A stretch of DNA of 64,000 nucleotides from Rahnella laticis (lineage in GTDB: Bacteria > Pseudomonadota > Gammaproteobacteria > Enterobacterales > Enterobacteriaceae), in the NCBI RefSeq assembly GCF_015644585.1, contig NZ_JADOBI010000006.1, positions 186,001 through 250,000 of the forward strand, given 5' to 3'. Shown here in pieces: positions 45,630 to 63,436 of this stretch. Below the pieces are notes generated by a model that had not been told where the DNA came from, did no database searches, and was given only the letters and a program-made list of their open reading frames with translations. A program made the position numbers and the translations under genes. Numbering within the stretch: the stretch's first letter is position 1; each line of letters starts with the position of its first letter.

Positions 45630-45735
45630 GTTGGGGTTGCTCGTACCCGCTTATTTTTAGCGAATCAAAAATGGGATGATTTAGCGCTAACTGAATCGCC
45701 CAACAAAAAAACCGCTCTTCGAAGCGGTTTTTTTG
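45630..45735 (+). ncRNA. Predicted approximately 105-nt antisense-type RNA, copy 1
   Basis: Starts about 7 nt after a predicted -10 and ends at a strong hairpin with T7 (45704-45734). The first 21 nt is complementary to the leader of the divergent peptide mRNA. The middle forms a stem from TGGG-xx-GATT and AATC-x-CCCA around the palindrome TTAGCGCTAA. No reading frame of note. It fits an antitoxin RNA of the OrzO/IstR kind. Expression is not shown. Confidence 0.6.
45704..45734 (+). terminator. Terminator of the predicted RNA, copy 1
   Basis: A7, stem ACCGCT / AGCGGT, then T7; symmetrical, so it can also act leftward. Confidence 0.88.
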
Positions 45736-45839
45736 TGCCTGAAACAGGGCGAACCGAAAAGTGCGCTTCTCCCCCCGTCATCAGATCCTCACCGCAATAT
45801 GCTATAACAGGCGTTCGCTGTGGCAACCAAATTAACCTC

Positions 45840-47093
45840 ATGAAAGATAATAGTATTTATTCTCCTCAGGCTTCAGTTCCGGAAAAATCACGGGTTCTGG
45901 GCTGGTCCGATTTATTCTCGCTGTGGTTTTCGTTAGGCATGGGCCTGATGGTCTTGCAGGCCGGTGCAATTCTGGCACCCGGATTAGGGCTGGCGGGTTC
46001 GATTGCTGCCATTGTGCTCGGTTCCGCAGTCGGCGTCGGGCTGCTCGCGCTGGTCGGCGTGATTGGCGGCCAGACCGGTTTGTCTTCGATGGCCTCGCTG
46101 AAACTCAGTCTGGGTAAACGCGGAGTCGCATTGCCGGTCATCTTCAATCTGATCCAGCTGATTGGCTGGGGCGCGTTCGAAATCGTAGTAATGCGTGATG
46201 CAGCCAGCCTTCTGGCAAAACACGCGTGGGGCGGAGAAAGTGTCTGGGCGAATCCCACGATGTGGACATTCATCTTTGGCGCCGTCGCCACGCTGCTGGC
46301 AGCCAGCGGCCCGCTGGCGTTTATCCGCGTCGTGCTGCGCCGCTGGGGCATCTGGTTATTGCTGGCAAGCTGCGCGTGGCTGACCGGTTATCTGTTCCTG
46401 CACGCCGATTTATTTACGCTGTGGCACAAAGCCGGAGATGGCTCGATGCCTTTCGCGCTGGCCTGCGACATCGTGGTTTCGATGGCTTTTTCCTGGCTGC
46501 CGCTGGTATCGGATTACACGCGTTTTGGCAAATCCGCCCGGCAAAATTTCTGGGGAACCGCCTGCGGGTACTTCCTCGGAAGCGTCTGGATGATGTCGCT
46601 CGGCGCGGCGTATACGCTGGCCTTTGTCAGCACATCGACCGACGCAAACGCGTTACTTCTGGCGCTTTCCGGCGTCGCGTTCGGTATTCCGCTGCTGCTG
46701 ATTCTGGTGGATGAACATGAAAACGCCTTTGCCGATATTCACTCGGCGGCGGTTTCTGCAGGCACTTCCGTCCCCGTCGGGATCGGTAAGCTGACGCTCG
46801 GCATCGGCCTGTTGTGTACGCTGATTGCCTGGGGCGTTCCGCTCACTCAGTACGAAAACTTCCTGCTGCTGATTGGCTCGGTGTTTGCGCCGCTGTTTGG
46901 CGTGGTGCTGACGCATCATTTTGTTCTGCGCAAAGCGACAAGCAAACCACTGAACGTCACCTCGCTGATTGCGTGGATTGCGGGCATCGCGGTTTATCAC
47001 GCCATGGCAAATCTGCTGCCTGACGTCGGTGCGACAATTCCTTCGCTGGTCGTGGCCGGGGCCGTATGCTGGGGATTAGGGCGGAGAAGATAA
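45840..47093 (+). CDS. cytX: CytX-type NCS1 permease (hydroxymethylpyrimidine transporter family)
   Basis: Nucleobase:cation symporter-1 membrane protein of 417 residues with about twelve helices. The N-terminal LGWSDLFSLWFSLGMGLMVLQAGAIL and central SFSWLPLVSDYTRFGKSAR-like segment (here SMAFSWLPLVSDYTRFG) are typical of CytX, which is assigned to uptake of the thiamine precursor hydroxymethylpyrimidine. The ATG at 45840 is chosen because the longer frame to 45594 lies in the upstream RNA unit. The ribosome binding site is weak. No TPP riboswitch was found upstream, although cytX often has one. The gene is bracketed by two copies of the peptide/RNA unit. Confidence 0.87.
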   Translation: MKDNSIYSPQASVPEKSRVLGWSDLFSLWFSLGMGLMVLQAGAILAPGLGLAGSIAAIVLGSAVGVGLLALVGVIGGQTGLSSMASLKLSLGKRGVALPVIFNLIQLIGWGAFEIVVMRDAASLLAKHAWGGESVWANPTMWTFIFGAVATLLAASGPLAFIRVVLRRWGIWLLLASCAWLTGYLFLHADLFTLWHKAGDGSMPFALACDIVVSMAFSWLPLVSDYTRFGKSARQNFWGTACGYFLGSVWMMSLGAAYTLAFVSTSTDANALLLALSGVAFGIPLLLILVDEHENAFADIHSAAVSAGTSVPVGIGKLTLGIGLLCTLIAWGVPLTQYENFLLLIGSVFAPLFGVVLTHHFVLRKATSKPLNVTSLIAWIAGIAVYHAMANLLPDVGATIPSLVVAGAVCWGLGRRR

Positions 47094-47096
47094 CGT

Positions 47097-47120
47097 AAAA
47101 AAACCGCCCCGAAGGGCGGT
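47097..47120. terminator. Terminator shared by cytX and peptide mRNA copy 2
   Basis: A7, stem ACCGCCC / GGGCGGT with CGAA loop, identical to the copy at 45231-45254; convergent ends of cytX and the peptide transcript meet here. Confidence 0.88.
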
Positions 47121-47124
47121 TCCT

Positions 47125-47241
47125 CTACTGCTTTAAACCAGACCCCATGTTGACGTTGATGTTGATATCAGAAACGTTAACGTTCCATCCATCGCCAGCA
47201 GACGTCATCAAAGAACCCAGTACAACGATACACTTTTTCAT
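47125..47241 (-). CDS. Conserved 38-residue peptide, copy 2 (candidate type I toxin)
   Basis: Starts MKKCIVVLGSLMTSAGDGW, continues NVNVSDININV and ends MGSGLKQ. It lacks the four residues inserted in copy 1 but keeps frame and all of the central sequence. AAAGG precedes the ATG at 8 nt, and the ten-codon leader frame overlaps its start as ATGA, so the two could be translationally coupled. The transcript ends in the hairpin at 47097-47120. No homologue was recognised. Confidence 0.65.
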   Translation of the reverse strand: MKKCIVVLGSLMTSAGDGWNVNVSDININVNMGSGLKQ

Positions 47242-47270
47242 TGATACGGCCTTTTAAAGCCGCGTTTCAT
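47238..47270 (-). CDS. Leader mini-ORF MKRGFKRPYQ, copy 2
   Basis: Ten codons whose TGA overlaps the peptide ATG (ATGA). The counterpart in copy 1 is stopped after five codons by one extra base. Function as a coupling leader is inference. Confidence 0.35.
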   Translation of the reverse strand: MKRGFKRPYQ

Positions 47271-47308
47271 CAACCTGCACCGGGACTGACTGACGAAGGA
47301 CAAGCAGA

Positions 47309-47329
47309 GTTTGAGCCACTTGTACCCGC
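47309..47329 (-). promoter_or_regulatory. RNA-pairing site in the peptide mRNA leader, copy 2
   Basis: Twenty-one nt complementary at 19 positions to the 5' end of the divergent RNA at 47483-47503. It lies 68 nt upstream of the peptide start, the same distance as in copy 1. Confidence 0.65.
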
Positions 47330-47447
47330 GGTACGCAAGTGCTAATTTCATGCCCGGTGACCCGTCGCTAAACGGGCAAACTAGCCCCGCGCAGATGCTA
47401 TCATCATGACCATAAAAACAATAAGGATATGTGATTAAAATTTAAAC

Positions 47448-47476
47448 TTGTCGTGATTATAACCATCATGTAAATT
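47448..47476 (+). promoter_or_regulatory. Predicted promoter of the divergent RNA, copy 2
   Basis: TTGTCG, 17-bp spacer, TAAATT, placed as in copy 1 relative to the pairing segment. Confidence 0.6.
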
Positions 47477-47482
47477 AGAGGC

Positions 47483-47588
47483 GTTTGAGCTGCTTGTACC
47501 CGCTTATTTTTAGCGAATCAAAACTGGGCTGATTTAGCGCTAACTGAATCACCCATCAAAAAAACCGCTTCTAAGAGCGGTTTTTTTG
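47483..47588 (+). ncRNA. Predicted approximately 105-nt antisense-type RNA, copy 2
   Basis: Same layout as copy 1: 5' pairing segment of 21 nt, conserved middle stem around TTAGCGCTAA, terminator at 47558-47587. The pairing segment differs from that of copy 1 at four positions, all matched by its own target. Cognate pairing is 19/21; with the other copy's mRNA it would be only 13/21. Confidence 0.62.
47558..47587 (+). terminator. Terminator of the predicted RNA, copy 2
   Basis: A7, stem ACCGCTT / AGCGGT, then T7. Confidence 0.88.
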
Positions 47589-47624
47589 TGCCTGAAATCC
47601 GGCCATTACGCGGTGAATATTTCC

Positions 47625-51115
<3,491 letters not shown>

Positions 51116-51156
51116 TTAGAATTCAGAGGAACTGAGCTAAAAAGCAAAACGCAGTC

Positions 51157-51175
51157 TAGTAAATATTTTACTAAA
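51157..51175. promoter_or_regulatory. EbgR operator candidate upstream of ygjJ-ygjK
   Basis: TAGTAAATATTTTACTAAA, a near-palindrome. On the other strand the site before ebgA begins with the same TAGTAAATATTT. Shared sequence before both transcription units argues for one regulator. Confidence 0.7.
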
Positions 51176-51203
51176 ATATACTTAAATATCGGTAAAGCGT
51201 TAA

Positions 51204-52289
<1,086 letters not shown>

Positions 52290-52305
52290 ATTCCCCGGCT
52301 TTAAA

Positions 52306-52346
52306 AAGGATCATCAGTTGCAGTAAAAATTAACTGCATGATCCTT
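52306..52346 (+). terminator. Terminator of ebgR
   Basis: AAGGATCAT and TGCAGT pair with ACTGCA and TGATCCTT across an AT loop; a T-rich stretch follows. It separates ebgR from ebgA. Confidence 0.75.
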
Positions 52347-52404
52347 CTGCGTATTTTTTAATTTTTGTGATCCCCTGAACAATCGGTAAATGTTTTTAGT
52401 TATT

Positions 52405-57509
<5,105 letters not shown>

Positions 57510-57526
57510 ATCGGAATTATGAGCAT

Positions 57527-57556
57527 AAAAAAACCGCCTGAAAAAAGGCGGTTTTT
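57527..57556. terminator. Bidirectional terminator between ygjI and mqo
   Basis: AAACCGCCT / AGGCGGTTT with A and T runs on either side, between convergent stops. Confidence 0.9.
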
Positions 57557-57575
57557 GTTTTTCTGAGATCCGAAC

Positions 57576-59228
57576 TTACAGTGCGATATCCGCGGGCTGT
57601 TTCGGTTCTTCTTTGGCTTCAGCTTCAAGCGGGCGCAACTGAATCACTTCGGCAACCGGCGTCGTTTTCATTGACGGGGTTTCCAGTTCAAGAATGCGGC
57701 TGGTTTCCAGCAGCTCTTTCTCGGTCGCTTCCACGTTGCCGTTCAGCTTTGTGCCATAGGACGGAATGATTTCGCGGAATTTCGCCTGCCATTCAGCACT
57801 GGCGGCTTTCTCTTTGAAGACCGTTTCCAGCAATTTCATCATGATAGGCGCTGCCGTGGACGCGCCCGGAGAGGCGCCCAGCAAGGCCGCAATACTGCCG
57901 TCCTTCGCGCTGACCACTTCCGTGCCCAGACGCAAAACGCCGCCGTGCTTGCCATCTTTTTTGATGACCTGCACACGCTGCCCGGCAACCCAGCGTTTCC
58001 AGTCTTTCTGCTCGGCTTGCGGAAAAAACTCCTTCAGCGCGGCATGGCGATCTTCATCGCTCAGCATGACCTGCCCGACCAGATATTTCACCAGGTCGAA
58101 ATTACCCACGCCGACGTGCGTCATCGGCAGTAAGTTGGAGCTGTTCACGCTGCCAAACAGATCCCACAGGGAACCGTTTTTCAGGAATTTACTGGAGAAG
58201 GTGGCGAACGGCCCGAACAGCAGAACCTGTTTGCCATCGATAATACGGGTGTCGAGGTGCGGAACGGACATCGGCGGCGCGCCCACGGCGGCTTTGCCGT
58301 AAACTTTCGCCAGATGACGCTTCACCACGTCCTGATTTTCAGTCACCAGGAATTCACCGCCGACCGGGAAACCGCCATATTCACGCGCTTCCGGGATGCC
58401 GGATTTTTGCAGCAACGTCAGCGATGCACCGCCCGCGCCGATGAAAACGAATTTCGCATTCACAACGTGATGTTTGTGGCTGTGCTTCAGATCGGTAATG
58501 GTGACGCGCCAGGTCTTGTCGCGGTTGCGCTGGATATCGCGCACTTCCTGGCCGTTCGCCAGCGTGAAGTTGGATTTTTTTTGTAACGCTTCAACCAGCT
58601 GACGGGTCACTTCGCCGAAGTTCACGTCCGTGCCTGCCGTGGTGCGTGTCGCAGCGACTTTCTGATTCGGGTCACGGCCATCCATGACGGCCGGGATCCA
58701 CTGTTTGATTTGCTCCGGGTCTTCCGAATATTCCATTCCGCGGAACAGGGTGCTTTCCTGAAGCGCAGCGAAGCGTTTGCGCAGGAAATCGATGTTTTCA
58801 TCGCCCCAGACAAAGCTCATGTGCGGCACGCTGTTGATGAATGAGCGCGGATTATTCAGCACACCTTTTTGCACCTGATACGCCATGAACTGACGGGAAA
58901 CCTGGAAGGCTTCGTTGATCGCCACAGCTTTCGTGATATCGACAGAACCGTCGGGCATCACCGGGGTGTAGTTCATTTCTGCCAGCGCCGCATGACCGGT
59001 GCCCGCATTGTTCCAGCCGTTGGAGCTTTCCTGTGCCACGCTATCCATGCGTTCGATCATGTGGATCGACCAGTCTGGCTCGAGTTCCTGGAGATACGTC
59101 CCCAGCGTTGCACTCATAATTCCGCCGCCGACCAGCAATACATCAACGGATTTTTCGTCTTCTGCGGCCGCAGGCTCGCTGGCACCCAGTGAGTCACGGT
59201 TGAGAAGCATACCAAGTATCTTTCTCAT
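57576..59228 (-). CDS. mqo: Malate:quinone oxidoreductase, paralogue without signal-like N-terminus
   Basis: FAD enzyme that oxidises malate to oxaloacetate and passes electrons to quinone at the inner membrane. The 550-residue protein has [25 protein letters not shown] (FAD site), [22 protein letters not shown] and [19 protein letters not shown]. It begins [19 protein letters not shown], which lacks the hydrophobic stretch found in the second copy. It was started at 59228 because upstream sequence there is shared with the other copy up to the ATG. The two copies are tandem paralogues. Confidence 0.95.
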   Translation of the reverse strand: MRKILGMLLNRDSLGASEPAAAEDEKSVDVLLVGGGIMSATLGTYLQELEPDWSIHMIERMDSVAQESSNGWNNAGTGHAALAEMNYTPVMPDGSVDITKAVAINEAFQVSRQFMAYQVQKGVLNNPRSFINSVPHMSFVWGDENIDFLRKRFAALQESTLFRGMEYSEDPEQIKQWIPAVMDGRDPNQKVAATRTTAGTDVNFGEVTRQLVEALQKKSNFTLANGQEVRDIQRNRDKTWRVTITDLKHSHKHHVVNAKFVFIGAGGASLTLLQKSGIPEAREYGGFPVGGEFLVTENQDVVKRHLAKVYGKAAVGAPPMSVPHLDTRIIDGKQVLLFGPFATFSSKFLKNGSLWDLFGSVNSSNLLPMTHVGVGNFDLVKYLVGQVMLSDEDRHAALKEFFPQAEQKDWKRWVAGQRVQVIKKDGKHGGVLRLGTEVVSAKDGSIAALLGASPGASTAAPIMMKLLETVFKEKAASAEWQAKFREIIPSYGTKLNGNVEATEKELLETSRILELETPSMKTTPVAEVIQLRPLEAEAKEEPKQPADIAL

Positions 59229-59599
59229 GACGTCTGTTTCTCTAAATGTTCGGTTCTGTTTTGTTAAGACTATCGAACAAGAAATTAGCAAAAAAACACG
59301 CGGGATCGTTACTGAAACTTCATTTTTTCAAATGACGGCTACGAATATAACATTATCACTACATATTTTAAAAAAGTATTTAACGTTTCAAAAAAACGGT
59401 AGCCGATGATGTGATCTCTCTCACAGCCCGCAGCCTGACTGGGTTTTTTAGGCGTTTGAAAGGGTTTTAAGGCGGATGTGAGCCATACAAAGAATGCGCT
59501 ATTCGTGCTAAATCGGATTTTCAGGAAAGGGGTGGAAAGCAGAAACAAAAAAAAAGCGCGGTCTCCCGCGCCTTCAAAATCACTGCTTAATAAATCCGA
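59229..59599. other. Region between the two mqo genes
   Basis: A 371-bp AT-rich stretch. It holds the terminator of the upstream mqo (59546-59573) and presumably the promoter of the downstream one. The 30 bases before the mqo ATG (AGAGAAACAGACGTC) are shared with the other copy. No gene seen. Confidence 0.55.
59546..59573 (-). terminator. Terminator of the second mqo
   Basis: GGCGCGGGAGACCGCGC then T9 on the minus strand. Confidence 0.88.
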
Positions 59600-61243
59600 T
59601 CAGAGCGCGACGTCAGCGACGACTTTTTGCTCTTTTTTCGGTGCAGCATTTGTCTCTGCCGCCGGTGCCGGTTCAGCCGCTTTGGGTTGCGGGTTGTCCA
59701 GCATCAGAACGCGGCTGGTGTCGCCCAGTTCTTTCTCGGTGGCGGCGACGTTGCCGTTCAGCTCAGTGCCGTAAGAAGGGATGATTTCCTTCAGTTTCGC
59801 CTGCCATTCCGGTGTGGCGACTTTGTCTTTAAACACTTTTTCCATCAGGTGCAGCATGATCGGTGCGGCGGTAGACGCGCCCGGTGATGCGCCCAGCAGC
59901 GCGGTAATGCTGCCGTCTTTGGAGCTGACCACTTCGGTGCCCAGACGCAGAACGCCGCCTTCTTTCTCATCTTTCTTGATGATCTGCACGCGCTGACCGG
60001 CTTCCCACAAGCGCCAGTCTTCTTTCTTCGCATCCGGGAAGTATTCACGCAACGCATCGAAACGGTCTTCGTCGGACAACATCACCTGGCTGACCAGATA
60101 TTTCACCAGATCAAAGTTGTCGATACCCACATGGGTCATCGGCATGATGTTGGAGAAATTGACGCTGCCGAACAGATCCCACAGGGAACCGTTTTTCAGG
60201 AATTTGCTGGAGAAGGTCGCGAACGGCCCGAACAGCAGAACCTGTTTACCATCAAGAATACGGGTGTCGAGGTGCGGAACGGACATCGGCGGGGAGCCGA
60301 CGGCAGCTTTGCCGTACACTTTCGCCAGATGGCGTTTCACGATTTCCGGGTTCTCAGTCACCAGGAACTGGCCGCCAACCGGGAAGCCGCCGTAGTTATC
60401 CGCTTCAGGAATACCGGATTCCTGCAACAGGGTCAGGGACGCGCCGCCCGCACCGATAAAGACAAACTTCGCCTTGATGACGCTTTCTTTGCCGTCATTT
60501 TTCAGATCAGCCACCGTCACGTTCCAGGTGTTATCCGGGTTACGTTTGATACCGCGCACTTCATGACCGAGGCTCAGCGAGAAGTTTGGTTTTTTCTGCA
60601 GCGAGGCTACCAGCTGACGGGTGATTTCACCGAAGTTCACGTCGGTGCCGATCGGAATACGGGTCGCCGCGATTTTCTGTTTCGGGTCACGCCCTTCCAT
60701 CACCAGCGGGATCCACTGTTTGATTTGCGCCGGGTCTTCTGAATATTCCATGCCACGGAACAGCGTGCTTTGTTGCAGCGCCGCGAAGCGTTTACGCAGG
60801 AAATTGATATTGTCATCACCCCACACAAAACTCATGTGCGGCGTGCTGTTGATGAAGGAACGCGGGTTGTACAGAACGCCGTTCTGTACCTGATAAGTCC
60901 AGAACTGGCGGGAAATCTGGAAGGATTCGTTGATTTCGACCGCTTTGGAAATGTCGATGCTGCCGTCGGCTTTTTCCGGCGTGTAGTTCATTTCAGCCAG
61001 CGCAGAGTGCCCGGTACCAGCGTTGTTCCAGCCGTTGGAGCTTTCGAGCGCCACACCGTCCAGACGCTCGACCATGTCGATTGACCAGTCCGGCTCTAAT
61101 TCCTGAAGGTATGTCCCCAGCGTCGCGCTCATAATGCCGCCGCCGATCAGTAACACATCAACGGGCTTTTCATCTTCTGCGAACGCTGACTGGCTGAATG
61201 CAACCACGTTAAGGCAGAGGATCATGGCGAGTATCTTTCTCAT
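59600..61243 (-). CDS. mqo: Malate:quinone oxidoreductase, canonical copy
   Basis: Mqo of 547 residues, the E. coli length (548). It begins [22 protein letters not shown], a signal- or anchor-like start comparable to E. coli Mqo. FAD motif [20 protein letters not shown], then [20 protein letters not shown] and [15 protein letters not shown]-terminus ends VVADVAL, close to the VADIAL of the family. It lies upstream of the paralogue in the same direction, with its own terminator between them. Confidence 0.97.
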   Translation of the reverse strand: MRKILAMILCLNVVAFSQSAFAEDEKPVDVLLIGGGIMSATLGTYLQELEPDWSIDMVERLDGVALESSNGWNNAGTGHSALAEMNYTPEKADGSIDISKAVEINESFQISRQFWTYQVQNGVLYNPRSFINSTPHMSFVWGDDNINFLRKRFAALQQSTLFRGMEYSEDPAQIKQWIPLVMEGRDPKQKIAATRIPIGTDVNFGEITRQLVASLQKKPNFSLSLGHEVRGIKRNPDNTWNVTVADLKNDGKESVIKAKFVFIGAGGASLTLLQESGIPEADNYGGFPVGGQFLVTENPEIVKRHLAKVYGKAAVGSPPMSVPHLDTRILDGKQVLLFGPFATFSSKFLKNGSLWDLFGSVNFSNIMPMTHVGIDNFDLVKYLVSQVMLSDEDRFDALREYFPDAKKEDWRLWEAGQRVQIIKKDEKEGGVLRLGTEVVSSKDGSITALLGASPGASTAAPIMLHLMEKVFKDKVATPEWQAKLKEIIPSYGTELNGNVAATEKELGDTSRVLMLDNPQPKAAEPAPAAETNAAPKKEQKVVADVAL

Positions 61244-61545
61244 GACGTCTGTTTCTCTGAATGTTTAGTTTTAGTTTTGCAGGTGAAAGCTATCCAGATT
61301 CCCTGGATAAACGAAATCAACAACCCGGTGCGGTGGGGAAATAAGCGATTATTTCCTCAGAGTCTGAAAGGACAATAATGGGGAGTAACGAAAACCGCGG
61401 TGAACAACGACAAATCAACCACACAAATGTTACCGAATACTCATATTATCGAGATTTCGTAAACAATTTAACATCGTCGTTACGTGCATTAAAAATAGTT
61501 TAATACTTTAAATAATTACATAAGTTAGTTTCGCTGAGAAACTAT
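61244..61545. other. Intergenic region between anti-sigma gene and mqo
   Basis: AT-rich 302 bp with the mqo promoter presumably within. Small inverted repeats at about 61290-61310 (TATCCAG / CTGGATA) and 61528-61543 (AGTTTC / GAAACT); the latter may end the sigma operon. No gene seen. Confidence 0.45.
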
Positions 61546-62331
61546 TCAGGCGAGATTAGCCCGCAAAGCCGCGGCCTGCGCGGCCATAACGGCAGCGGGA
61601 CTGTGGCCGATCAGCATGAAGTTATAACCCGCCTCGCGCCAGTATACGACGTTCATTTTCTGCCGAATTTCGCTTTCCTGCGCCGTATTATCCCGGTGTT
61701 CGCTGCGGGTAATGCACAGCGCCATCGGCCCGTAGCGCGCATCAAGGTAAGTGATCTGCGCAATATCGTAGTCGTCGTAATGCAAAATACGGGCGTTTTT
61801 CAGCTCAGCACCCTGCACTTCCAGCGCTGCCGGGCTGAGCCCGATGCCCATCGTTTTATGCACCCGCGCCAGCTGAATTTGTTGTTGTTCAGCAGAGTCA
61901 TTCACGTCGGCCAGCGTCTGCGCGGTGTACAGCGACATGTAATCCGCCACGCGATCGCGCCAGTTGTCTTTGGAAGATTCACCGGAAAGCAGCGCGGAAT
62001 AGCGTCCGGCGAGCAGCCCGACGGCCATAAAGCTGACCGACGCTGCCAGCAACGCACGGCGGCTGAATCCGCGCGAACGGGCAACCGGTGCATCCGGTAT
62101 CGCATCCAAAGCTGCCTGCAAACGCCCCACCGGCGCGTCCTGTAACATCGACCCGAACGCATCGTGGAAAGGCAAATTGCTGCGCGCCATCTGCGCCAGA
62201 CGCCCGGCCAGTAGGTCGTCTGCGGCGAGCCGTGTATCAAACAGCGCCCGCTGATTTTCGCTCAGCCGGTTATCGAGATAGGCGACCAGAACTTCATCGG
62301 AGAATGGCGCTGGCGGGATTTCGCGGGTCAT
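61546..62331 (-). CDS. Anti-sigma factor-like membrane protein
   Basis: Protein of 261 residues. A cytosolic N-terminal part (VLVAYLDNRLSENQRALFDTRLAADDLLAGRL) resembles a zinc-less anti-sigma domain. One membrane segment, LLAASVSFMAVGLLAGRYSAL, is near residues 89-110, and a periplasmic C-terminal domain follows. Its start overlaps the ECF sigma stop by 4 nt (ATGA), the usual sigma/anti-sigma coupling. The signal is unknown. Confidence 0.85.
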   Translation of the reverse strand: MTREIPPAPFSDEVLVAYLDNRLSENQRALFDTRLAADDLLAGRLAQMARSNLPFHDAFGSMLQDAPVGRLQAALDAIPDAPVARSRGFSRRALLAASVSFMAVGLLAGRYSALLSGESSKDNWRDRVADYMSLYTAQTLADVNDSAEQQQIQLARVHKTMGIGLSPAALEVQGAELKNARILHYDDYDIAQITYLDARYGPMALCITRSEHRDNTAQESEIRQKMNVVYWREAGYNFMLIGHSPAAVMAAQAAALRANLA

Positions 62332-62783
62332 TTTTTCTCTCCCTGTTGTGGCTGAGCGCCGGAACCGGTGTCTTTTGCCAGCGAAAGCCGGGCAGCCGCC
62401 AGACGGCTCATAATGGTGCCAATAGGCACTGACAGCGTCATTGCCGCTTCCTGATAGGTAAAACCTTCGACATACACCAGAAACACCGCGTTCCGCTGGG
62501 CTTCCGGCAGGGCATTCACCCGCTGCATCACCTGCGTATGCCAGTGCCGGTCTTCAAAAGAGAACGCATCGGCGGGCACGTCTGTTTCACTGACATCGAC
62601 AAATCCCTGCCCCTGACGGACGTGCTGCGCCCTGAGTTCGTTGACCCATATGGAGTGCAGAATCGAAAAGAACCAGCGATCGGCTCCGGCGCGATCAACC
62701 ACCTGCGCGCAGCGTTCAAGTGCCCGCACGCAGGTCGATTGCACCAGATCATCTGCCACGTCCGGCTTGCGCGATAACACCAT
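62328..62783 (-). CDS. ECF-type RNA polymerase sigma factor
   Basis: Group IV sigma factor. Region 2 is seen in VADDLVQSTCVRALERCAQV and WFFSILHSIWVNELR, and region 4 in LPEAQRNAVFLVYVEGFTYQEAAMTLSVPIGTIMSRLAAAR. The first ATG, at 62783, gives 151 residues and cuts off the start of region 2. The frame stays open upstream for 21 more codons (LRHELSQCLARLWRYA) that look like true region 2, up to an ATT at 62846 behind GGGGA, with a stop just before. An ATT start at 62846 giving 172 residues is therefore plausible. Coupled to the anti-sigma gene. Confidence 0.88.
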   Translation of the reverse strand: MVLSRKPDVADDLVQSTCVRALERCAQVVDRAGADRWFFSILHSIWVNELRAQHVRQGQGFVDVSETDVPADAFSFEDRHWHTQVMQRVNALPEAQRNAVFLVYVEGFTYQEAAMTLSVPIGTIMSRLAAARLSLAKDTGSGAQPQQGEKK

Positions 62784-62862
62784 CGCGTAGCGCCACAGAC
62801 GCGCCAGACACTGACTCAGTTCATGACGTAAGTCGGTGGGTGAAATTTAGCGTTTCCCCGTT

Positions 62863-63405
62863 TCAGGATTCAGGATGTCCGTCGATAGCCGCGCTCAGAT
62901 CGCGATACTCTTCGCAGCCGGTGCCGCACAGGCCTTTGATGGTCGCCAGTTGCGCTTTCGCGAGATCGGGACGCCCTTTAATCATATAAGCCTCGCCGAG
63001 ATATTCCCGGACTTTGGCGTAATTCGCATCGATGGCGATAGATTTCTGATAATAGCTGATGCCTTCGTCGGTACGCCCGAGTTTGCGGGTAGCGTAGCCG
63101 CGATAGTTCCAGGCTTCTTTGGTGTTCGGGTCTTTCAGCGTGTCGAGCACCGTCAGCGCTTCCTGATACCGGCCCGATTTCGCCAGATGATAGGCGTACT
63201 GGGTTTTGTCCTGATCGGAAATCATGCTGCCTTTGTCCACCATACAGCTTTTGGTTTTGCTGTCGTAGATTTGCCCTTTCGGGCAGTCCGGCGTTTTTTT
63301 CTCATCAGATTCATCACCCATCGCGTGCGCGGCGACGCTGAACATCAGCAAATTACCCGCCAGACACACCACCGACAACGCCTGAATCACTGTTTTTGTC
63401 TTCAT
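62863..63405 (-). CDS. Secreted tetratricopeptide-repeat protein
   Basis: Protein of 180 residues with a signal peptide (about residues 1-28, cut near AHAM). A short cysteine-containing stretch (DCPKGQIYDSKTKSCM) follows and then two to three TPR units (YAYHLAKSGRYQEALTVLDTL, AWNYRGYATRKLGRTDEGISYY, VREYLGEAYMIKGRPDLAKAQL). The C-terminus has a CGTGC pair. Periplasmic location is predicted. It sits between the cytochrome b561 and sigma genes in one operon and may take part in sensing. Confidence 0.85.
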   Translation of the reverse strand: MKTKTVIQALSVVCLAGNLLMFSVAAHAMGDESDEKKTPDCPKGQIYDSKTKSCMVDKGSMISDQDKTQYAYHLAKSGRYQEALTVLDTLKDPNTKEAWNYRGYATRKLGRTDEGISYYQKSIAIDANYAKVREYLGEAYMIKGRPDLAKAQLATIKGLCGTGCEEYRDLSAAIDGHPES

Positions 63406-63436
63406 AGTTTTTGTCTTCCTGTAGGGGAGAGTTTAT

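Noticed and set aside
45736-45839. Search for a TPP riboswitch before cytX
   Set aside because: Only about 100 bp separate the RNA terminator from cytX, and neither the CTGAGA-type nor the ACCTGATC-type thi-box core is present.
45594-45839. N-terminal extension of cytX from an in-frame ATG at 45594-45650
   Set aside because: It would run through the predicted RNA gene and its terminator and does not resemble NCS1 N-termini.
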